A DNA stretch of 8,723 nucleotides from Spirosoma sp. (GTDB lineage Bacteria; Bacteroidota; Bacteroidia; Cytophagales; Spirosomataceae): the NCBI GenBank assembly GCA_025351545.1, contig JANXVQ010000343.1:1-8723 (forward strand), in the 5' to 3' direction. The translations under genes and the position numbers were made by a program. Under the pieces are notes generated by a model. That model was not told the origin of the DNA. It searched no databases and saw only the letters and a program-made list of their open reading frames with translations. Within the stretch, counting starts at the first letter, position 1. Each line of letters begins with the position of its first letter. Shown piece by piece: positions 1-5,755 of this stretch.

Positions 1-282
1 TGCGTTTGCCTTGGTTTCGCCAATGGCTACTGGACATTATTTGTGACGATTGCCGCCGAATTGTTTGGCACGAACCTCCGGGCAACCGTCGCCACCACCG
101 TACCAAATTTCGTTCGGGGCGCAACCATTCCACTGAGCGCCCTATTCATCCAGCTAAAACCTGCTTTAGGAACAATTTATAGTGCATTAACAGTGGGATT
201 GTTAACGTTGGTAATCGCCTTCGCAGCATTAAATTTTCTCGACGAAACATTTAAAAAAGACCTGGACTATATTGAAGAATAA
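1..282 (+). CDS. MFS transporter, C-terminal fragment (cut by window start)
   Basis: The + strand frame is open from base 1 and ends at a TAA at 280-282, so this is the last 93 codons of a gene beginning outside the window. The fragment is strongly hydrophobic. It reads as the last two or three membrane helices of a major facilitator superfamily transporter: a small-residue helix (LGFANGYWTLFVTIAAE), a cytoplasmic-type loop with FGTNLRATVATTVPNFVRG, then two more hydrophobic stretches and an acidic/lysine tail ending DLDYIEE. The RATVATTVPNFVRG loop is what makes me call MFS; similar loops occur in sugar/metabolite:H+ symporter-like members. The substrate cannot be told from this piece. A GTG at 43 is internal and not a credible start, because coding continues upstream without a break. 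It converges with mtgA, whose stop lies 88 bases away. Confidence 0.8.
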   Translation, partial: CVCLGFANGYWTLFVTIAAELFGTNLRATVATTVPNFVRGATIPLSALFIQLKPALGTIYSALTVGLLTLVIAFAALNFLDETFKKDLDYIEE

Positions 283-301
283 GCTTGTAAATATCTATTA
301 A

Positions 302-321
302 CTGACGTTACGCAACATCAG
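302..321 (-). terminator. Possible hairpin between convergent MFS and mtgA genes
   Basis: Bases 302-309 (CTGACGTT) and 314-321 (AACATCAG) form an 8-pair stem around the 4-base loop ACGC. On the minus-strand transcript the one imperfect position becomes a U-G wobble, so the stem is better there; on the + strand it is an A-C mismatch. It lies about 50 bases past the mtgA stop and 20 bases past the MFS stop. The minus-strand sequence after it is TTAATAGATATTTAC, which is AT-rich but not a true T run, so intrinsic termination is only a possibility. Confidence 0.3.
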
Positions 322-348
322 GCTTTAACCCGGCATTACGTAAATACT

Positions 349-362
349 TAGTTTGCAAACTA
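349..362. repeat. 14-base perfect palindrome downstream of mtgA
   Basis: TAGTTTGCAAACTA is a perfect inverted repeat with no spacer. It sits 8 bases beyond the mtgA stop codon (371) in the convergent intergenic gap. As RNA it would fold only into a 5-pair stem with a TGCA loop, which is weak for a terminator. A dimeric DNA-binding protein site or chance are alternatives; no second copy was noticed in the window. Confidence 0.4.
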
Positions 363-370
363 CTAAAACC

Positions 371-1237
371 TTATAAATTCCGAATGTATTTCTGACCGCC
401 CAAATAACGCATTTGCCGGGAAATCTGGCGCGTTCGGCGCTGAACGTAATTTGATGGACTTCTAATCGAAAGCAATCTCGGATTGGGCAAAACAGCCGCG
501 ATTCGGGCGGCTTCATCACGCGAGAGAGTCGCAGCTGAATGCCCATAATATCGTTGTGAAGCCGCTTCAACACCAAAGGTCATTGGACCCATTTCGGCCA
601 CATTCAGGTAGACTTCCAGAATGCGTTTTTTGCCCCATATAAGTTCAATCAGGGCCGTGAAATAAACCTCCAGGCCTTTCCGGATATAGCTGCGCCCAGT
701 CCAGAGAAATACATTTTTGGCTACCTGCTGCGAGATCGTGCTGGCTCCACGCGGCCGTTTACGCGTTTGATTTTCCTTAATAGCATCCTGAATTTCATCA
801 AAGTCAAACCCCCAATGTATCGGAAAATCCTGATCTTCAGACGATACAACAGCCAGCGCAGCTTCTTTATTGATGTTGTCGTAAGACCGCCATTTTTTGT
901 AAACATGACTGCTTTCGTCTGTGCCAAAGGTGTCCATCCAGCGCGAAACGACTAGGGGCGTTACCCAAACGGGTATATATTTCAAAACAATCACATAGCC
1001 CAGCGAGCCAAAAAATAGCCACAAGAATGCTTTGATAACAACCCAATAAACACGTTCCAGTAAGGGACGTTCGCGTATAAATCGGCGAGCCTGCTGCCAC
1101 TTTCGCCCACGCGCCGACGAATTTTGTGCTGGTAATGGCTTACGACCAGTTGGTTGCGTAGATGCGTTTCCGGCCTTTGGCCGCGGAGTTGGCGGGGGTG
1201 CGTTACGGAAGGTATTGGCTGGGCGTTGCGGATTCAT
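371..1237 (-). CDS. mtgA: Monofunctional biosynthetic peptidoglycan glycosyltransferase
   Basis: Glycosyltransferase family 51 enzyme without a transpeptidase domain. The family polymerises lipid II into glycan strands on the outer face of the cytoplasmic membrane. Of 288 residues, about 1-60 form a Pro/Arg/Lys-rich, probably disordered cytoplasmic tail, followed by one membrane anchor (about 64-86) and the GT51 domain (about 110-285). The diagnostic motifs are all visible: SSEDQDFPIHWGFD with the probable catalytic Glu134, RGASTISQQVAKNVFLW (163-179), RKGLE with the second Glu190, and KKRILEVYLNVAEMG (203-217). GASTISQQ plus the FGVEAASQRYYG stretch are typical of MtgA rather than of bifunctional class A PBPs, and the protein ends soon after the domain. 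It is longer than the roughly 240-residue E. coli protein, mostly through the N-terminal tail. The start is ATG; the bases before it show no Shine-Dalgarno. It lies 88 bases downstream of hemW on the same strand and may be the last gene of that transcript. Confidence 0.94.
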   Translation of the reverse strand: MNPQRPANTFRNAPPPTPRPKAGNASTQPTGRKPLPAQNSSARGRKWQQARRFIRERPLLERVYWVVIKAFLWLFFGSLGYVIVLKYIPVWVTPLVVSRWMDTFGTDESSHVYKKWRSYDNINKEAALAVVSSEDQDFPIHWGFDFDEIQDAIKENQTRKRPRGASTISQQVAKNVFLWTGRSYIRKGLEVYFTALIELIWGKKRILEVYLNVAEMGPMTFGVEAASQRYYGHSAATLSRDEAARIAAVLPNPRLLSIRSPSNYVQRRTRQISRQMRYLGGQKYIRNL

Positions 1238-1325
1238 ACACGTAGGGTCATTCCGCGAAAATAACAGCCAGGCAGCTGGAAACCCGCGCTTTCTCTGAAT
1301 TAACGTCTAAAGTATAAAAAAAGCG

Positions 1326-2456
1326 TCACACCTGCTCATCCACAAATAATGTAGAGGCCACCCGGTCGGCAAAGAGCTTGCCCGATTGCGTCAGAAGCAG
1401 TTGATCGCCGTTTCGGGTAAGCCAGCCCGTTGCATACATGGATTCGAGGTCATGAGCTTGCTTCTTAGCAAAGTCACTCGCCAGCAAGGCATTAAGCTCA
1501 TTCACAGAGCAACCCCACTGGGTCCGAAGTCCGGTTAATAAGTATTCATTTACCTGGTCAGCAACCGTCAATTCTTCAATCGTAACGGGTAATTTTCCCT
1601 GCCGAATGTCGGCAATATATCGTGCATTATTGGCGATGTTGTATTGCCGCGAATGACCGTTGTACGAGTGCGCACTCGGCCCGATACCCAAATAGGAGTG
1701 CCGTTGCCAATAGGCGGTGTTATGCCGGGCGTATCGACCATCTCGGGCAAAATTCGAGATTTCGTAATGGGCGTAACCTGCCTCGGTTAGTGCTTTTGTC
1801 AGTTCGTCAAATTGGTCGGCGGCAATGGCTTCGTCGGCAGGGGGAAGTTTACCTTTTTTCTGCCAGCGTCCAAAGGCGGTGTCGGGCTCGATGGTCAGGG
1901 CGTAAGCCGAGAGATGCGGCACATTAAGCGCGAGCACTTTCTGCAAATCAAGCTGCCAGAGAGCATCTTCTCTGCTAGGAATCCCGTAAATTAAATCGAC
2001 ACTCATATTCTCAAAACCAGCTTCCCGCGCTAGCCGAACACAGGCTTCGGCTTCGGTGGCGGTATGGGCACGGTTCATCCAGCGAAGCGTAACTTCATCG
2101 AAGGTTTGGATACCAATGCTCAGTCGATTTACATACCGCCGTAGCATTTGCAACGTCTCAAGACTTAAGTCGTCGGGGTTCGCTTCGAGAGTGATTTCAG
2201 CATCAGGAGATACTGTAAAATTCGCATGAATCGACCTGAATATTTGCTCTAATTCACTCTCTGCCAACAAAGAAGGTGTTCCTCCACCAAAATAAATTGT
2301 ATCTAATACTTTCGTAGGCAGATAGTCTTTTTGCAGCGATATCTCGGTACAAAGTGCATCAACCAAGGCTGATTTTTGTGCCAGACTAGTGCTAAAATGG
2401 AAATCGCAATAATGGCAGGCCTGCTTGCAGAACGGTATATGAAGATAGAGATGCAT
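1326..2456 (-). CDS. hemW: Heme chaperone HemW, radical SAM family
   Basis: A 376-residue radical SAM protein of the HemN/HemW family. The cluster-binding motif is C10-x3-C14-x2-C17 followed by D-F (HYCDF). In true HemN oxidases a fourth Cys follows two residues later; its absence points to HemW, which in characterised members binds heme and passes it to target proteins instead of decarboxylating coproporphyrinogen III. Other landmarks are YFGGGTPSLL (55-64, the SAM-contacting GGGTP), ITLEANPDDL (88-97), RLSIGIQTFD (111-120), SVDLIYGIP (152-160), and the HemW-type signature HNTAYWQRHSYLGIGPSAHS at 245-264. The C-terminal roughly 90 residues form the usual winged-helix-like cap. Length is normal for HemW. 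The ATG start puts the cluster motif close to the N terminus, as expected. It begins 37 bases after the GNAT stop on the same strand, suggesting co-transcription. It is often misannotated as oxygen-independent coproporphyrinogen III oxidase. Confidence 0.94.
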   Translation of the reverse strand: MHLYLHIPFCKQACHYCDFHFSTSLAQKSALVDALCTEISLQKDYLPTKVLDTIYFGGGTPSLLAESELEQIFRSIHANFTVSPDAEITLEANPDDLSLETLQMLRRYVNRLSIGIQTFDEVTLRWMNRAHTATEAEACVRLAREAGFENMSVDLIYGIPSREDALWQLDLQKVLALNVPHLSAYALTIEPDTAFGRWQKKGKLPPADEAIAADQFDELTKALTEAGYAHYEISNFARDGRYARHNTAYWQRHSYLGIGPSAHSYNGHSRQYNIANNARYIADIRQGKLPVTIEELTVADQVNEYLLTGLRTQWGCSVNELNALLASDFAKKQAHDLESMYATGWLTRNGDQLLLTQSGKLFADRVASTLFVDEQV

Positions 2457-2493
2457 CTATCGTAATGACAACAAAGCCCGGTGATGGGTTCCT

Positions 2494-2946
2494 TTACAAT
2501 ACCTTCTCCAGTACAATAGTCAAGCCGCGTTTGCCCTGCACCGTGCCTATAATATCAAAGCCGTGCCGTAAGTTAAGGATGAGCATTCCGCGCCATTGGT
2601 TGTAGGTCTGCGTCCGAATGGTCTGGTACTTTTGCTGTGAACACCAGGCATGTTGTCGGCGCATAAGTTCACTGGCGATGCCATGACTCCGAAAATCGGG
2701 ATGGACTCCGCCAAGCCAGCTATAATAATGACCGGGCTTTCGTTCGTAACCGAGTTTGCAGCCAACAACTTGATCGTCGGCAATAGCTAACAGCGTTTGA
2801 AGACCCGTTCGGGTGGCTTGATACGTAAGTTCGGATAGTGATTCGGAGGGAGATTGATTGCCAAATATACCTGTGAGCATGTCAATCAGTGCCGTAAGGC
2901 GTGGCTCCTCAGGCAAATCTGGATAGTGTTCGTAGCTCAGTTCCAT
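2494..2946 (-). CDS. GNAT family N-acetyltransferase
   Basis: A 150-residue single-domain GCN5-related acetyltransferase, which would transfer an acetyl group from acetyl-CoA to an amine or amino-acid N terminus. The central motif A is clear: SWLGGVHPDFRSHGIASELM (about 76-95), with strand beta4 (SWLGGV), the P-D-F turn and the pyrophosphate-binding loop R86-S-H-G-I-A91. The second glycine of the Q/RxxGxG/A loop is Ala, which the family permits. Upstream, LLAIADDQVVGCKLGYER (52-69) is the beta2-beta3 hairpin. Downstream, the NQWRGMLILNLRHGFDIIG stretch fits the motif B helix and the usual 'N..a..ly.k.GF' position. The substrate is not predictable; protein N-terminal, small-molecule and antibiotic targets are all open. 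It lies 48 bases after the small Cys-rich gene and 37 before hemW, so all three could share the promoter at 3173-3202. Confidence 0.88.
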   Translation of the reverse strand: MELSYEHYPDLPEEPRLTALIDMLTGIFGNQSPSESLSELTYQATRTGLQTLLAIADDQVVGCKLGYERKPGHYYSWLGGVHPDFRSHGIASELMRRQHAWCSQQKYQTIRTQTYNQWRGMLILNLRHGFDIIGTVQGKRGLTIVLEKVL

Positions 2947-2994
2947 CCGGCGAAGATGCAGAAAAGAGCCTGATAGACAATGAAATCTGTCTTA

Positions 2995-3150
2995 TCAATC
3001 CGGGCATTTCTTGCAGCGTTTACCCTTTTTGTACTTCTTGCAACACTTCTTCAATAGGCACTCGTGACCTAAAAATGAGTTCGTCTGAATGAGTGTCTTC
3101 GAATCATTCAGCGTAGAAATACATTCAGAAGGATTAAATTCTGCAGTCAT
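2995..3150 (-). CDS. Small Cys/Lys-rich protein, function unknown
   Basis: A 51-residue frame on the minus strand from ATG (3148-3150) to TGA (2995-2997). An in-frame ATG two codons earlier (3154-3156) is an alternative start giving 53 residues. The N-terminal half is ordinary and polar (MTAEFNPSECISTLNDSK). The C-terminal half is extreme: after GHE comes CLLKKCCKKY then KKGKRCKKCPD. Cysteines are at 10, 31, 36, 37, 46 and 49, and about ten lysines fall in the last twenty residues. The CxxC close (C46-x2-C49) and paired Cys (36-37) could bind a metal or a cluster, and the positive charge could bind nucleic acid or a membrane; both are inferences. Support for a real gene comes from a near-perfect Bacteroidota promoter just upstream, a leader of only about 11-19 bases, and position 48 bases before the GNAT gene. 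I do not recognise a named family. Confidence 0.7.
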   Translation of the reverse strand: MTAEFNPSECISTLNDSKTLIQTNSFLGHECLLKKCCKKYKKGKRCKKCPD

Positions 3151-3172
3151 TTGCATTAATTGGTTGCGGAAG

Positions 3173-3202
3173 CAAAGGTAAGCCTATTTAGATTTATTAC
3201 AA
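3173..3202 (-). promoter_or_regulatory. Bacteroidota-type primary promoter driving the minus-strand block
   Basis: Read on the minus strand, TTG (3202-3200) is followed by exactly 19 bases and then TACCTTTG (3180-3173). This matches the -33 TTG and -7 TAnnTTTG elements recognised by the Bacteroidota housekeeping sigma factor. The spacer is AT-rich. Transcription would start near 3167-3169, leaving a leader of roughly 11-19 bases before the two candidate ATGs of the small Cys-rich gene (3156 or 3150). It is the best promoter match I found in the window and is probably the start for the small gene, GNAT, hemW and perhaps mtgA. Confidence 0.7.
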
Positions 3203-3207
3203 ATTAA

Positions 3208-3423
3208 AATAATGAAGAAAATCTCATTATTACTCACTGGAACCGCGATTCAGTCAACCATCTAATTGAAGAAAAATACCGGTCTGACGCGCTGGGGCGA
3301 GTTAAGCTCAAACTGCGGGTGGGTGGCAATAGGATTAGTCTGGTTCAGATGATTCCCAACGAAGACACGGGCATAGCAGACTGGTATAGTTACTGGGGAA
3401 GCCTGACATTTGGGTGTCGGTAA
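3208..3423 (+). pseudogene. Possible coding remnant: 71-codon open frame without a good start
   Basis: This is most of the gene-free stretch between the small Cys-rich gene (3150) and doxX (3478). The + strand frame is free of stops from 3208 to a TAA at 3421-3423. It reads as plausible protein, for example NRDSVNHLIEEKYRSDALGR, then VKLKLRVGGNRISLVQMIPN, then a Trp/Tyr-rich end DWYSYWGSLTFGCR. The only ATG in frame is late (3349), so no convincing start exists. In another frame, ATG at 3213 opens a short signal-peptide-like peptide (MKKISLLLTG) that stops at 3264-3266. A frameshifted or truncated old gene would explain both, but 71 open codons can also occur by chance. I recognise no family in the translation. 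Confidence 0.25.
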
Positions 3424-3477
3424 AGGCGGGAATACTGACTATATTGTCTCCCTATTTCAAATCCCTAAACCAACGCC

Positions 3478-3915
3478 ATGCCGACGTCACGCTTTACATT
3501 TCTTTACCGTTACCGCGATGCAGGCGTTTTGTTTCTTCGGTTGGCGTTTGGGTTTCAACTGGTCAAGGTGTCGTATTTGAACGCATTGTTCCCATCCGAA
3601 AATTTACCCCAGTTTATAGCTTACCTGAATGCGCTGGGCTTTCCATTCCCAACGATTGGCGCTTATCTGGCTGCCTATACCGAGTTTCTCGGCGGTATCT
3701 TACTCTTATCGGGGTTGTGGACGCGTTGGGCAGCTATTTTTCTGATGATCAATTTTAGCGTCGCTTTTGGTATGGCTCATCTTGCCTTGAACGATGATTA
3801 CCAGAACACATTTGCGTCCATCAATCTGTTGGCCGTTAGTACATTTCTCTTCTTAAACGGACCGGGTCGATTCTCCATTGACAACCAACTACAGCAGTCG
3901 CCAGGCATTGAGTAA
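3478..3915 (+). CDS. DoxX family membrane protein
   Basis: A 145-residue integral membrane protein of the DoxX/DoxD-like family. Four hydrophobic segments can be seen at about 16-34, 60-80, 84-102 and 112-127. Family landmarks are the first-helix LRLAFGFQLVK (20-30), the second-helix AAYTEFLGGILLLSGLWTRW (65-84), in which the acidic E69 and the G-G-I-L-L-L-x-G-L-x-T-R pattern are characteristic, and the closing GPGRFSIDNQL (128-138), typical of DoxX proteins. Members are named after a subunit of an archaeal thiosulfate:quinone oxidoreductase, but most bacterial copies have no assigned reaction and are linked loosely to redox or oxidative-stress functions. The start is the ATG at 3478; no Shine-Dalgarno is visible (bases before it read CTAAACCAACGCC). 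It stands alone on the + strand and converges with the PhzF-family gene, with 31 bases between the stops. Confidence 0.88.
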   Translation: MPTSRFTFLYRYRDAGVLFLRLAFGFQLVKVSYLNALFPSENLPQFIAYLNALGFPFPTIGAYLAAYTEFLGGILLLSGLWTRWAAIFLMINFSVAFGMAHLALNDDYQNTFASINLLAVSTFLFLNGPGRFSIDNQLQQSPGIE

Positions 3916-3946
3916 CCTCTATCCTGACGACTGCCGATTAGATTTA

Positions 3947-4768
3947 TTAGCTGATCTCTCCGGTCAGATACAACTGAACCTGCCCCGAAATATCAACTCG
4001 GGCGGGAGTTTCACCATTATCGTTGAGCTTGCAACGGAGATAGCCACCCCGTTTAGACAGTTGCCGGGCCGTAAGTTCTGTTTTACCAAGCTTTTCAGCC
4101 CAATACGGTATTAGTGTTGTGTGTGCCGAGCCAGTCACCGGATCTTCGTCGATACCGGATTGCGGCCCAAAAAATCGAGACACAAAATCAACAGCTTCAT
4201 CATCGTCGGCATTACCTGGAGCCGTTACAATGACACCCCGCGCCGGAACGCTGCTCATCTCCCGAAAATCGGGTTTTAGCGCTTCAATTTGTGCCTGCGT
4301 TTCGTAAACCAGCATATAATCCGTTTTACCCTTAAAAACCGCAAGGGGTTTCTCGCCCATGCTCGTTATCAACGCGGGTGGCTGCACATTCGCTTTCTGC
4401 ACAACATCGGCAGGGAAATCGAGTGTTAGCCATCCATCTTCGCTCCGGTAAACTTTTAGTAACCCACTGCGTGAGTTAAAATAAATCTGATCATTATTAG
4501 GGCTACTGTTTTCCAGAAAAAACACCACGTAGCCTGTAGCTAAGGTAGCATGCCCGCACAAGTCCACCTCAACTGTGGGCGTAAACCAGCGAATATGGTA
4601 GTTCGTCTCCCCCTCTGTTTTAACGTAAAAAGCGGTTTCTGCAAGATTGTTTTCGGCGGCTATCTGCTGCATTCGTTCATCAGATAACCACTCAGTAAGT
4701 GGAACAACAGCCGCCGGATTACCAGCAAATAGCTTGTCGGTAAAGGCATCAAGTTGATAGATTCTCAT
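3947..4768 (-). CDS. PhzF family isomerase/epimerase-like protein
   Basis: A PhzF-like protein with the diaminopimelate-epimerase fold (two similar halves). Numbering from the chosen start (273 residues): the opening RIYQLDAFTDKLFAGNPAAV, NNLAETAFY with the expected catalytic Glu44 (equivalent to Glu45 of Pseudomonas PhzF), IRWFTPTVEVDLCGHATLA (about 60-77), and in the second half DEDPVTGSAH (207-216). An in-frame ATG 24 bases upstream (4792) would add MPHAPLNP. I prefer 4768 because family members usually start just before the 'YQ.DAFT' strand and the bases before it are AT-rich, but 4792 is not excluded. No other phenazine genes are present, so phenazine synthesis is unlikely; most such proteins (for example E. 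coli YddE) have unknown substrates. It follows hxpB by 10-34 bases on the same strand. Confidence 0.9.
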   Translation of the reverse strand: MRIYQLDAFTDKLFAGNPAAVVPLTEWLSDERMQQIAAENNLAETAFYVKTEGETNYHIRWFTPTVEVDLCGHATLATGYVVFFLENSSPNNDQIYFNSRSGLLKVYRSEDGWLTLDFPADVVQKANVQPPALITSMGEKPLAVFKGKTDYMLVYETQAQIEALKPDFREMSSVPARGVIVTAPGNADDDEAVDFVSRFFGPQSGIDEDPVTGSAHTTLIPYWAEKLGKTELTARQLSKRGGYLRCKLNDNGETPARVDISGQVQLYLTGEIS

Positions 4769-4802
4769 AGGATTTAAGGGTGCATGAGGCACTGTTTAGG
4801 AA

Positions 4803-5492
4803 TTAGGAATACTGTTCTTTGGTCTGCAAGGCATCAAATGTATCTACCGAAAAGACCGTTAGCGAGGGTATGATCAGGGTAGCGATGGCAAATTTGGGAT
4901 CGTTGTATTCAAATGCAGCCGGCACCGCCACGGTTCGCATACCAGCGGCATAGGCCGACTTTAAACCGCTACCCGAATCCTCAAAGGCGACACAATCAGC
5001 GGGCAACACATTTAATTTGCGAGCGGTGCCCAGATACACATCCGGAGCCGGTTTATTGCGGGCTTCCAGTGTGGCCGAGTGCCATAGCGTCAGGTGATCG
5101 CGAATGCCCAGCCGGTTCACGACTACCTCAATCAAGCTCATTGGCGAAGCCGAGGCAATGGCCGTAGGAATACCCCGACTGACAAAAAATTGCAAAGCCT
5201 CGATGGCGCCCGGCATGGGTTCGGCCAGTGTAGCAACGCGTTCATGAACGCCATCCGTAATAACATCGGCAAGATCTTCGTGGCTCCGGCCCGCTGCGGC
5301 CTGCTCAGTCCAGGGAGCGCGGGCAAACCAGTAGCGGACTACCTCCAGAATAGGCAGGCCAGTCGTTTGTTTACATTCATCGTCTGTCAGATGCAAGCCA
5401 ACGGTGGCAAACACGACCCGTTCCATAGCACGCCAGTGGGGTTCAGAGTCCACTAGCAGCCCATCCATATCAAATATTGCTGCGTTTATCAA
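4803..5492 (-). CDS. hxpB: HAD-type sugar-phosphate phosphatase, HxpB (YniC)-like
   Basis: A 229-residue haloacid dehalogenase superfamily hydrolase with a helical cap between motifs I and II. Motif I is FDMDGLLVDSEP, with nucleophile Asp8 and acid/base Asp10. Motif II is ASASP (113-117, Ser114). Motif III Lys147 lies in NKPAPDVYL. Motif IV is FEDSGSGLKSA (Glu171-Asp172, Mg2+ binding). The cap segment WFARAPW (55-61) and the late NDPKFAIA (197-204) resemble E. coli HxpB/YniC, which dephosphorylates 2-deoxyglucose 6-phosphate and hexitol phosphates. Beta-phosphoglucomutase-like relatives share the motifs and cannot be fully excluded. The start codon is TTG (5490-5492): the first in-frame ATG is Met9, inside motif I, so a non-ATG start is required. 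An ATT directly before the TTG is another possibility. It lies 45 bases after the lipoprotein gene and 10-34 before the PhzF-family gene. Confidence 0.9.
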   Translation of the reverse strand: MINAAIFDMDGLLVDSEPHWRAMERVVFATVGLHLTDDECKQTTGLPILEVVRYWFARAPWTEQAAAGRSHEDLADVITDGVHERVATLAEPMPGAIEALQFFVSRGIPTAIASASPMSLIEVVVNRLGIRDHLTLWHSATLEARNKPAPDVYLGTARKLNVLPADCVAFEDSGSGLKSAYAAGMRTVAVPAAFEYNDPKFAIATLIIPSLTVFSVDTFDALQTKEQYS

Positions 5493-5537
5493 AATGTATT
5501 GCTTTTGGTATATTAGACTACGTTTACACGTATTTAG

Positions 5538-5732
5538 TCAGCGTGCACGTTCAGTTTGCTGAGATTTTAGCACGTCGTTACCTTCAAGTGTATCGTCATC
5601 GAAAACAATGGTATCAACAGGAGCCGTAGCCGTTTTTGTTTTTGCCTCCTGCCTACAGGCTGGCAGTAGCCCCAGAAAAATTAGAAGGCAAACACAGATG
5701 CACTGTGTAAAACGTAATTTCAGAACGCTCAT
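5538..5732 (-). CDS. Small predicted lipoprotein, function unknown
   Basis: A 64-residue protein with a type II (lipoprotein) signal peptide: basic N terminus (MSVLKLR), hydrophobic core about 9-23, and lipobox L-P-A-C with the lipidated Cys at 26. Cleavage would leave a mature peptide of only 39 residues, starting CRQEAKTKTATAPVD and then acidic (VFDDDTLEGND). It has no recognisable fold and may be a disordered tether or a stub. Two further Cys at 11 and 15 lie inside the signal region. The start is ATG at 5730-5732, and the stop of the upstream YciI-like gene is 23 bases away, so it fits within the same transcript. The lipobox has Pro at -2, which is less common but tolerated. The short length leaves some doubt, but the signal peptide plus the operon position argue for a real gene. 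Confidence 0.65.
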   Translation of the reverse strand: MSVLKLRFTQCICVCLLIFLGLLPACRQEAKTKTATAPVDTIVFDDDTLEGNDVLKSQQTERAR

Positions 5733-5755
5733 TTCGGTTGGGCAACTAGTTGGTT

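Noticed and set aside
1300..1330. T run (TTTTTT on the minus strand) just after the hemW stop, as a terminator
   Set aside because: There is no stable GC-rich stem directly before it; only a 3-pair AGC/GCT match was found. Read-through into mtgA therefore remains possible.
1326..2456. Oxygen-independent coproporphyrinogen III oxidase (HemN)
   Set aside because: The fourth Cys after the CxxxCxxC motif is absent (it reads YCDF) and the HNTAYW/GIGPSAHS signature and 376-residue length fit HemW.
3381..3412. Promoter-like CTG, 21 bases, GACATTTG upstream of doxX
   Set aside because: Both elements carry a mismatch to TTG/TAnnTTTG and the spacing is at the upper limit; chance matches of this quality are common.
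3414..3758. 114-codon + strand frame overlapping the start of doxX
   Set aside because: It overlaps doxX in another frame; the doxX frame has clear membrane helices and family motifs while this one shows none.
3936..3956. Imperfect hairpin GATTAG...CTGATC between the convergent doxX and PhzF-family stops
   Set aside because: It has only six pairs including one wobble, a 9-base loop, no T run on either strand, and it overlaps the PhzF stop codon. It is too weak to call a terminator.
3947..4768. Phenazine biosynthesis locus suggested by the PhzF-family gene
   Set aside because: No phzA/B, phzC, phzD, phzE or phzG homologue is nearby, and the PhzF family is broad and mostly unrelated to phenazines.
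5094..5456. 120-codon + strand open frame opposite hxpB
   Set aside because: It lies wholly inside the well-supported HAD phosphatase gene on the other strand, and its translation is Arg/Pro/His-rich with no domain, as expected of an antisense shadow.
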